From positions 1 to 30,056 of the IMG/VR virus record IMGVR_UViG_3300020192_000061: 30,056 bases of DNA. One strand, given 5' to 3'. The position numbers were made by a program, and so were the translations under genes. The notes under the pieces were generated by a model that saw only the letters and a program-made list of their open reading frames with translations, did no database searches and was not told the origin of the DNA. Positions 16,011 through 22,211 of this stretch are shown here, in pieces. Origin of the DNA: a virus. Every line of letters begins with the position of its first letter. Positions within the stretch are counted from its first letter, which is position 1.

Positions 16011-16871
16011 CTAGCATTCAGGAATGAACTGGTAAAGGTACACTGCTTGCGCGCCTGCAGCAGGTAACGTGCCGGTGAAGGCGATTGTTTTTGTAGCAGT
16101 GGTTACGGTGAAATCGGTTGTAATCACTCGGCGCGTCCCGGCAATAGCTACTTGCACAGCGTTAGCGGTTGCAGCTGCGGGCGTGAAGTCGGTGACAATT
16201 TCTTGCGCACTTACACCCGTACCAACGTATGCCCCACCGTGTACAGGATATGGGCTAAAGAAGCGTCGGCGATAACTCTGCGTCACGCCAAAATTAGCAT
16301 CCGTAATCGCAGTGCCGAAAATGTCCTGTGATACCTCGTCAAAAATGAGGCTGTAAGGGAACCCGACGGCGGTATTGTTATTGTAGGTTTCACCCGATGG
16401 GCTTGCCGTTGCTGATTGATAGATGTGAACGTAATATCCTTTTTGCCCTTTGGTTGCAACTTCTTGGGAAGTGGCAGGGCTATTGAGAATAAGCACCAAA
16501 GGAGTGTAATCTAAACAGTCGAGACTGTCATCAACAACGCGATAAGCCCCATCAGTGTAGATTTTGCGTCCAGTTGCGACGGTCTCAAATGTCTCATCAA
16601 ACACCGCGAACCCGCTGTTGCCAGTCACTGCTTCGGTTGGGTTTAGTGTCCATGTTCCGAACGAACCGTTATCGCCCACTTTAGCGACCGCTGTCGCAGC
16701 GGGTCGTGTGATTGCGTATTCTGTGATAGAGCGTGCGCGTGCCATAGATGAAGCTGTGCCATTGGTTAGCGTGCTGATGCTCACACCGTTTAGGTATGCG
16801 CCAAGTTTGACGCCCCAAAATGCGTAACGAGTGCCTAATGCGTCACCGCGAGTAATTCCTGTAAATGCCAT
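16011..16871 (-). CDS. major tail (tube) protein, 286 aa
   Basis: Located immediately before the chaperones. Begins MAFTGITRGDALGTRYAFWGVKLGAYLNG. The body is beta-rich with low charge (WTLNPTEAVTGNSGFAVFDETFET, YTPLVLILNSPATSQEV, KGYYVHIYQSATASPSGETYNN). The last 80 residues (EIVTDFTPAAATANAVQVAI ... TLPAAGAQAVYLYQFIPEC) look like a separate beta-domain added to the tube fold, as decorative domains often are. Length and place agree with siphovirus tube proteins. Ribosome binding site aaggag about 9 bases before the ATG. Confidence 0.85.
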   Translation of the reverse strand: MAFTGITRGDALGTRYAFWGVKLGAYLNGVSISTLTNGTASSMARARSITEYAITRPAATAVAKVGDNGSFGTWTLNPTEAVTGNSGFAVFDETFETVATGRKIYTDGAYRVVDDSLDCLDYTPLVLILNSPATSQEVATKGQKGYYVHIYQSATASPSGETYNNNTAVGFPYSLIFDEVSQDIFGTAITDANFGVTQSYRRRFFSPYPVHGGAYVGTGVSAQEIVTDFTPAAATANAVQVAIAGTRRVITTDFTVTTATKTIAFTGTLPAAGAQAVYLYQFIPEC

Positions 16872-16876
16872 GTCGT

Positions 16877-17143
16877 CTACTCCTTAGATTTCTTTGGTTC
16901 AGTTTTCTTTGATTCATGTGTCGGCAATGCACTGATTAGCCGTTCGCGCAGTTCTTCTTTGTCTGCATCCAACAACGTTCCCCATGCCCCTGCGGATATG
17001 TAACAATACCACCCGTCCGCTAGATTCATGCGCACGTTTGGCGCACCCCAACAATCATCACCCCACATCACGCAATAACGCGGTGTCGGGGCTTGCCCGT
17101 CAGCACGTCCGATACGGGTCACATCAATAGCAATATTGCTCAT
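16877..17143 (-). CDS. small hypothetical protein, 88 aa
   Basis: Overlaps the previous gene end by 20 bases and precedes the tail tube gene by 5 bases. The core is Trp/Gly/Cys-rich (RYCVMWGDDCWGAPNVRMNLADGWYCYISAGAWGTLL), which suggests a small strand-rich fold. The tail is charged and lysine-rich (KKTEPKKSKE). Likely a tail-associated accessory by position; no family recognised. Confidence 0.65.
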   Translation of the reverse strand: MSNIAIDVTRIGRADGQAPTPRYCVMWGDDCWGAPNVRMNLADGWYCYISAGAWGTLLDADKEELRERLISALPTHESKKTEPKKSKE

Positions 17144-17588
17144 AGTCCACCCTCACATTAATTTGATAGCCATAAAATTCTCGGATACCTTGCCCATCAG
17201 GGTACGGTATCGGTGCGCGCAATCCACCATCCCCTGTCAACAGAGTGTAGCGCACACTCGTTAACCCCGTTCGTGTCGTCGGGTCTTGTAGCTGTTGGGA
17301 TGTCAAAAACTTTTGATATATCTGAGTCACGATGTCATACGACACATCTTCGTTCTCGGCACGTAACCCAAGATTCACCTCTGCTACAAACAGACTGATT
17401 TGGAATGTCAGCTGTAGCAATTGCGTATCGCTCGATTCTGGTTGAGGCATGGTTGTGCCTGTGTGCCTCGCAAACGCCATCGGCAACTCGAACTTCTGCA
17501 CGCCCGACGGGATGCGTGGGGGAACGGTTTTAATTTCAGGTATCGTATCCAGAATGGCATGGATGCGGTTGCGAACGTCTTTTATCAT
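17124..17588 (-). CDS. tail completion/terminator-like protein, 154 aa
   Basis: Begins MIKDVRNRIHAILDTIPEIKTV and then has strand-rich stretches (QLLQLTFQISLFVAEVNLG, GYQINVRVDYEQY) with helices between (YDIVTQIYQKFLTSQQL). Short proteins of this size and pattern just before the tube gene are tail terminators (gpU-like) that cap the tube and join it to the head. The start has a 4-base overlap with the upstream gene and an aggtggcac leader. Confidence 0.7.
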   Translation of the reverse strand: MIKDVRNRIHAILDTIPEIKTVPPRIPSGVQKFELPMAFARHTGTTMPQPESSDTQLLQLTFQISLFVAEVNLGLRAENEDVSYDIVTQIYQKFLTSQQLQDPTTRTGLTSVRYTLLTGDGGLRAPIPYPDGQGIREFYGYQINVRVDYEQYCY

Positions 17589-18145
17589 GTGCCACCTCGT
17601 CCTGTAAATGCGCGCTGGCTCGCCCTAAACCCTCTAACATAAGTTCCGTTCACGCGGTCTAAAAACTCCTTGCGCGCCTTCTCTAGTATCGGCGTTACAA
17701 TGTCCGTCGCTGGCTCCCACCCTGTGATTCTATGGAATCGTTGTTGTTTCGCGATTGCCTTAGAACGCTGTTTTGCGAATGTGCCATAGACAAATTTCGC
17801 AGAACGTGACGAGTTTTGTATCGTGATGATTAAACCGTTTTCGCTACCGATGTCTATCTCCCACGATTGTGCTAGTTTGCCTGTGCGCCGATAAGGGATG
17901 CCTGCACCAAACCCGTCGCTAGCGAAGTAGGCTTTGCGCTGTTTGTCACTCGTCCATTGAATCGGATACTCATCTGGGAATGACCGCTTCGGTGGGGTGC
18001 TGTATAGCAACGCAGTCGCTAGGTCGGATTTAGCATTACGCCCCACGTCCCTAGCCGTTTTGCTCATGAAGGCGTTGGTGTAATCCTCAAAAGATTGCAA
18101 GGCTTCTTGGATTTCTACGGTGGTCTTGAATGTAATGCGTATCAT
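17585..18145 (-). CDS. HK97 gp10-like head-tail/minor tail component, 186 aa
   Basis: A basic protein following the connector gene. The central part YPIQWTSDKQRKAYFASDGF with IPYRRTGKLAQSWEIDIGSE matches a pattern common in phage head-tail joining proteins of the gp10 type. The C-terminus is helical and basic (DIVTPILEKARKEFLDRV ... RASQRAFTGRGGT). The start has a strong taggaggtcat ribosome binding site. Confidence 0.7.
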   Translation of the reverse strand: MIRITFKTTVEIQEALQSFEDYTNAFMSKTARDVGRNAKSDLATALLYSTPPKRSFPDEYPIQWTSDKQRKAYFASDGFGAGIPYRRTGKLAQSWEIDIGSENGLIITIQNSSRSAKFVYGTFAKQRSKAIAKQQRFHRITGWEPATDIVTPILEKARKEFLDRVNGTYVRGFRASQRAFTGRGGT

Positions 18146-18153
18146 ATGACCTC

Positions 18154-19011
18154 CTAAACCGCGCTGATGTTCGCCATCCTGAAACTGTCAACTAAATCCT
18201 TCACGAAGGGGGGCATGTTTATTTCGCTACTCGCGTCTGCAAATTGCGTTGCCCCGTTGCCTATGTCATTGCGGTGCTGATAGAGATACGCTACAAGTTT
18301 AGTAGCGGTCAAAGCAAGCGAAGCATCTGGTGCGAATAACTTAATTTCAAACGCGCTATGCACGACCGCTATTGTTCCGTTCACCCCACGTCGTAACGTT
18401 AGCGTGTTCGTTAGCGGTGCGATACTCGTGATTTGCACTAACTCATTTTCAAACTGAAGGTATTGAAACGTCTCGTAGAGTGATGCATTCACCACCACTA
18501 GGCTCGTTTGGTTTGCAGTGACCGACCCAGCGATGGTCTCTATTGCGGTAAACGCATGGGCATAGTTAGTGACATATCCCCACATTGCTGTAATCTCAAT
18601 GAGCGTGTCTGCGCTGAATGAGAAGAATGGGTTGAAGGTTGGCAAGAATCGCAACAGCAGAGGGGGCGTGAAATAGACTGGGTTTAGCCGATATTGATTT
18701 GCATTCACTACCACCGAGTTTTGTTTCACATCCTCAATCTGCAAACAGAAATCTGGCAACGTCATCACCCCGCGCGATGCGGTGTTACGTAAAATCTCAT
18801 CATAGGTGTAGTACTTATACGTATACCGATAAGGCACAAATCGCGTACTCGTCCAACGGCTAATCATGTCGCTAGCTTGCACGCAATACGTTTTGATGAG
18901 CGCAAGGGCATCGGCATACTCGTTCACATACGCAGAATCTACAGATACCGGAACCGCTTTATCCAATTGTCTGAACACCGCTTCGGGTGTCGTGTATGCC
19001 ATGCTGAACAT
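18154..19011 (-). CDS. head-tail connector/adaptor protein, 285 aa
   Basis: The N-terminal helix region (TTPEAVFRQLDKAVPVSVDSAYV ... ALALIKTYCVQASDMISRWT) is typical of gp6-type adaptors that dock under the portal. Next come RFVPYRYTYKYYTYDEILRN and strand-rich segments (VMTLPDFCLQIEDVKQNSVVV). An inserted beta-domain lies at about residues 155-225 (ETIAGSVTANQTSLVVVNASL ... TLRRGVNGT), then the final helices (DASLALTATKLVAYLYQHR). It is longer than usual adaptors because of the insert. Translation may start at 19011 or 19002; gaggg supports 19011. Confidence 0.7.
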   Translation of the reverse strand: MFSMAYTTPEAVFRQLDKAVPVSVDSAYVNEYADALALIKTYCVQASDMISRWTSTRFVPYRYTYKYYTYDEILRNTASRGVMTLPDFCLQIEDVKQNSVVVNANQYRLNPVYFTPPLLLRFLPTFNPFFSFSADTLIEITAMWGYVTNYAHAFTAIETIAGSVTANQTSLVVVNASLYETFQYLQFENELVQITSIAPLTNTLTLRRGVNGTIAVVHSAFEIKLFAPDASLALTATKLVAYLYQHRNDIGNGATQFADASSEINMPPFVKDLVDSFRMANISAV

Positions 19012-19015
19012 GCGT

Positions 19016-19315
19016 CTAACCCTCTAACTCTATGTTGACGATTGCGCCATCAGCGATTGCGCGGATGGTCATCGCGCGGATGTTATTCGCACCCTCAACA
19101 ATGATGACACTATTTACAGGGTAGAATATGCCATCAGTAACGCCTGCCGACGTGGCGATTGATACTCTAACCGCCTGTGCGGAATTGCTTATTCGCGCTC
19201 TAACCGCCCGATTCACGTCCGATTGCGATAGTAGAATGGGGGTTTCCGTTAACAGGATTGCGCCTGTAGCGATATTAAGCGTTTTGCCGTAACTTGCCGA
19301 AAATACGTTGAACAT
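19016..19315 (-). CDS. small beta-rich head protein, 99 aa
   Basis: Start set at the ATG at 19315 with gagggataaa upstream; the longer frame to 19351 lacks a ribosome binding site. Sequence is MFNVFSASYGKTLNIATGAI followed by strand-rich, low-charge segments (VRVSIATSAGVTDGIFYPVNSVIIVEGANNIRAMTIRAI). Third of three small beta-rich proteins behind the capsid gene, so a capsid decoration, spike or stabilising role is likely but unproven. Confidence 0.65.
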   Translation of the reverse strand: MFNVFSASYGKTLNIATGAILLTETPILLSQSDVNRAVRARISNSAQAVRVSIATSAGVTDGIFYPVNSVIIVEGANNIRAMTIRAIADGAIVNIELEG

Positions 19316-19355
19316 TTTATCCCTCGCATAAGGGGGGCATTGCCCCCCCAATATC

Positions 19356-19796
19356 TTAACTTCCCGTCGTGTACCAAAACACTAGAGTAACCTCGCCCGC
19401 AGTTGTAGCGCCCACTTTAGTAATGGTGGCTACAATGTCGGACGGGCTACCTAATGCGGTAAACAGGTTTGTTATCGGCACTGTTGAACCCGATGCACTA
19501 TTAGAGCGCGTTGTGCCAGCTGTGCCTTTTAGGTTAAAGGCGTTCACGTAAGCAGTGGTTGCTCCAGTTGTGCCTAAACTAAACACCGCCGTTGTGGCAC
19601 TGTCAAACGCCGTTACCAAATGCACAGCCACATCCACGATTTTAGAACCGCTGGGTAAACTGGCAATCGTAATCGCGTCTGTGTCACCAAACACGAATGC
19701 TTGACTAAACATCGCGGTAGTCCCCCCAACCATCGGGGGAACTTGACCATAACCGTTGGCAGGATATGCCGTCGGCATTACAAAGGTGCTAGGCAT
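19356..19796 (-). CDS. small beta-rich capsid-associated protein, 146 aa
   Basis: Low-charge, Thr/Ala/Gly-rich protein with repeated strand patterns (TAMFSQAFVFGDTDAITIASLPSG, KIVDVAVHLVTAFDSATTAVFSLG, EVTLVFWYTTGS). Such proteins right after the major capsid protein are often decoration or cement proteins. The start is preceded by gagggataaa, a leader it shares with the gene at 19315. No named family recognised. Confidence 0.65.
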   Translation of the reverse strand: MPSTFVMPTAYPANGYGQVPPMVGGTTAMFSQAFVFGDTDAITIASLPSGSKIVDVAVHLVTAFDSATTAVFSLGTTGATTAYVNAFNLKGTAGTTRSNSASGSTVPITNLFTALGSPSDIVATITKVGATTAGEVTLVFWYTTGS

Positions 19797-19807
19797 TTTA
19801 TCCCTCC

Positions 19808-20212
19808 CTAAATTGCATCAGAACGCAGGAATTGCGCTGTTGCCACCACTGCGAAGTTATGCGTGCTAACCGTTGTTCCCACCATGTTGATGCGAACATA
19901 CGCTTGGCATTGTTGGGTGACGACACCCAAGAACTGGTTCAATGCGACCGCTAACACGGGGGCGAATGCGAACTCACTCCCGGTTGATGGCGAGAACACA
20001 GCGCTTGCCGGTACTGCTGTCCAATCGCCTGTACCCGTTGCACTGTGTTCAATGGTTACGGTGACCGTGTTGGATGCACCAGCACGGTTGGATACGATTA
20101 CGTAAAATGGAGTGCCACCCGAAAGGCTGACATTCAAATTAGAGCTTGCGCTCCCGCTTGCGCCTAACGCTGCATTGAACAGCGTAGTCATACCGAGTTG
20201 GTTAGAAATCAT
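19808..20212 (-). CDS. small beta-sandwich capsid-associated protein, 134 aa
   Basis: First gene after the capsid gene. Strand-rich (NLNVSLSGGTPFYVIVSNRAGASNTVTVTIEHSATG, FLGVVTQQCQAYVRINMVGT), with few helices apart from the N-terminus (ISNQLGMTTLFNAALGASG). The order of strands resembles an Ig-like sandwich. Probably a decoration protein or head spike. The start follows gagagagaaccaaa, 19 bases downstream of the capsid gene stop. Confidence 0.65.
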   Translation of the reverse strand: MISNQLGMTTLFNAALGASGSASSNLNVSLSGGTPFYVIVSNRAGASNTVTVTIEHSATGTGDWTAVPASAVFSPSTGSEFAFAPVLAVALNQFLGVVTQQCQAYVRINMVGTTVSTHNFAVVATAQFLRSDAI

Positions 20213-20230
20213 TTTGGTTCTCTCTCTGCG

Positions 20231-21625
20231 CTAAATAGCGCGCACACCTGTAAGCACGGTAAATGCTTCTGGGTAATGGATGATAAAATCGCTGTAGGTG
20301 TATGCGATTACGCGCACTTGCAAACTGCCCATGAGCGATATGGCGTCTACCACAAGCTCAATGTCGTTGCTCATGACGTATTCGGCAAACCCAAATGTCC
20401 CAAAGTAGATTCGGCTCGTGCCTGAACTAGAACCGGTGGTAACTGTTTTGGTGAGCGCGGTGGATGTTAAAACAGGGTATCCAAGTACATCTTGATACGC
20501 TAGTTCACCATAGTTATTGCGAAGTAGGGGTTGCCCTACGGTGTCAGTCAAACTGCGCAATGTTCCTCTGTCACGAGGGTGCATCACAAATGCAGTCGTG
20601 TTGTTGGTTGGGATGTTGCCCTCTGCTAGCAATGTTTCCAATCCCACCAAATCTTGGTAGCTAGGTACACCACCATTTGCGCCAAGCGACTCAAGGTTGC
20701 CGGGCAGGCTATCGGTGAGGACTCTGAAAATGCCCTTTATTTCTTGACCCGTGCCACTGCCAACCGCACCCAAGCCTTCAAAGATTTCTTTGTCTACGGC
20801 TAGTTGGAGAGAGCGAATAAGCTGTGTGCGGATAATTTCTTCAACACGATATGGGCTTGTCTGCATCAATTGCATAGGGATAATTACTTGAGCAGCAATC
20901 GGGCGCAGTTGCGCGGTCACAGTGTCAAATTGAGCGTCACTAGAAACCACTGGGGTATTGATGCCGGGACGGTACGCTTCAGGAGCCGTTACCATTCTTG
21001 GCAAAACATACACCCCCGTGTTAGGAATCACCGTTTGCAGAACACCCGCTTGGAACGCTACGGATTCAGCACGCAATGGAGGCAGGATTTCGTCTGCCAT
21101 CGTTTGACCCACCATGACCCCACCAAGATTTCCGATGAGCGGGTTTTGCGCTTTGTTATAGGACTTATCGTGTATGCCCTTTACTAGGTGGGCGAAAGGA
21201 AAATCGCCACGTGCTGAAATTTGTGCTGGCGCGAGGCGGGTCTTCGCTACCGGTGCGCCCTTAACTGCGTTGCGTGCCGATTCCACCAACTTCACTTTGC
21301 GCTTCTCGCGTTCCGATTTAGCGAACTTGGCTACACTAGCGATAATCGCGTCCTGCTGTTTTACGATTGCTTTAGAAACGCGCTTAGCGTTTTCTTCTTC
21401 ATCGTCATCGACCATCTTGGTATCTTCAGCTACTTCGGCTAGTTGTTCTTCGATAGCGTCCGAAACTTCTTCCATTTCTTCGGGGCGTAAATCGTCCAGC
21501 ACGCTTTCAATGACGGCAACCATGTCCGCCTTCATTTGAGTTAAGACCTTAGCAACGTTGTCGCTATAGCCCATGCCCTTATCTTCTTCATCAATGGATG
21601 CATCATCCATCATCTTTTTTGCCAT
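20231..21625 (-). CDS. possible separate major capsid protein from internal start, 464 aa
   Basis: Inside the fusion frame, the ATG at 21625 (Met193 of the fusion) is preceded by agggagagaacaaa, one of the better ribosome binding sites in the operon. Translation from it would give a scaffold-plus-capsid protein of the usual HK97 length without the protease. This would let many capsid subunits be made for few protease copies. Whether it is used cannot be decided from sequence alone. Confidence 0.65.
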   Translation of the reverse strand: MAKKMMDDASIDEEDKGMGYSDNVAKVLTQMKADMVAVIESVLDDLRPEEMEEVSDAIEEQLAEVAEDTKMVDDDEEENAKRVSKAIVKQQDAIIASVAKFAKSEREKRKVKLVESARNAVKGAPVAKTRLAPAQISARGDFPFAHLVKGIHDKSYNKAQNPLIGNLGGVMVGQTMADEILPPLRAESVAFQAGVLQTVIPNTGVYVLPRMVTAPEAYRPGINTPVVSSDAQFDTVTAQLRPIAAQVIIPMQLMQTSPYRVEEIIRTQLIRSLQLAVDKEIFEGLGAVGSGTGQEIKGIFRVLTDSLPGNLESLGANGGVPSYQDLVGLETLLAEGNIPTNNTTAFVMHPRDRGTLRSLTDTVGQPLLRNNYGELAYQDVLGYPVLTSTALTKTVTTGSSSGTSRIYFGTFGFAEYVMSNDIELVVDAISLMGSLQVRVIAYTYSDFIIHYPEAFTVLTGVRAI

Positions 21626-22201
21626 TTTGTTCTCTCCCTGAGAATAGATAATTTGTGTGCCATTAGGTTCGGCTGGTTGGTACGTGACACTACCCTCTAC
21701 AATCACCCATTGTTCGATATGCCCTGTGGCATCGTCCCTCTTGACTGATTGCGGTAACGCCCCACTACTGAATTGAGCCTTGCCTGTGCTAAGCAACTTC
21801 TTGACTGCCTCACACGCAATTTCTGCGGTTCGGCGAATCTCCTCACTGCTCAACCCCTTGTAATTGATTTCGGAAAGCCACCGCTCATAGTCCTCACGGT
21901 CTGCTAGCTTCCCCTCTACCCACACGCCAACATCGTCAACCGATTCAAAATCAAAGACGCCAATCGGCAAAAGCCCGAAGTGGTCTTCTAACCCATGTTC
22001 TAACAGAATGGGTTTCCCTTTGATGGAATGCGATTTTAGCATGAACTGAGTATTGCTATTAAAATAGTCGCCGACTAGGTCGGTGTCACCTTCTTTTGTG
22101 AACCGTACCAAATAGCCACTAATGCGACCCGCGCCCAGAGTGTCGGATTTTATAAAATCCCCGACACGCTTTATTGTATCCATGTGTTTAGTGTGTTCCA
22201 T
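20231..22201 (-). CDS. prohead protease-major capsid protein fusion (HK97 type), 656 aa
   Basis: The start at 22201 has aagggggaacac directly upstream; the frame is open to 22228 inside the portal gene. Residues 1-190 are an HK97/U35-type prohead protease: GRISGYLVRF, the His-containing KPILLEHGLEDHFGLLPIGV (about 63-82), and the Ser-containing AQFSSGALPQSV (about 142-153). Residues about 193-340 form an acidic, helical scaffold-like region. The rest is an HK97-fold capsid protein (GNLGGVMVGQTMADEILPPL ... DKEIFEGLGAVGSGTGQEIKG ... FVMHPRDRGTLRSL). The protease presumably matures the shell by removing the scaffold region. No stop separates the two parts. Confidence 0.9.
   Translation of the reverse strand: MEHTKHMDTIKRVGDFIKSDTLGAGRISGYLVRFTKEGDTDLVGDYFNSNTQFMLKSHSIKGKPILLEHGLEDHFGLLPIGVFDFESVDDVGVWVEGKLADREDYERWLSEINYKGLSSEEIRRTAEIACEAVKKLLSTGKAQFSSGALPQSVKRDDATGHIEQWVIVEGSVTYQPAEPNGTQIIYSQGENKMAKKMMDDASIDEEDKGMGYSDNVAKVLTQMKADMVAVIESVLDDLRPEEMEEVSDAIEEQLAEVAEDTKMVDDDEEENAKRVSKAIVKQQDAIIASVAKFAKSEREKRKVKLVESARNAVKGAPVAKTRLAPAQISARGDFPFAHLVKGIHDKSYNKAQNPLIGNLGGVMVGQTMADEILPPLRAESVAFQAGVLQTVIPNTGVYVLPRMVTAPEAYRPGINTPVVSSDAQFDTVTAQLRPIAAQVIIPMQLMQTSPYRVEEIIRTQLIRSLQLAVDKEIFEGLGAVGSGTGQEIKGIFRVLTDSLPGNLESLGANGGVPSYQDLVGLETLLAEGNIPTNNTTAFVMHPRDRGTLRSLTDTVGQPLLRNNYGELAYQDVLGYPVLTSTALTKTVTTGSSSGTSRIYFGTFGFAEYVMSNDIELVVDAISLMGSLQVRVIAYTYSDFIIHYPEAFTVLTGVRAI
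21632..21639 (-). promoter_or_regulatory. internal ribosome binding site for the capsid part
   Basis: The minus strand reads agggagag about 6 bases before the in-frame ATG at 21625, within the protease-capsid fusion gene. The spacing is that of a normal Shine-Dalgarno site and it lies exactly at the protease/scaffold boundary. Confidence 0.6.
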
Positions 22202-22211
22202 GTGTTCCCCC

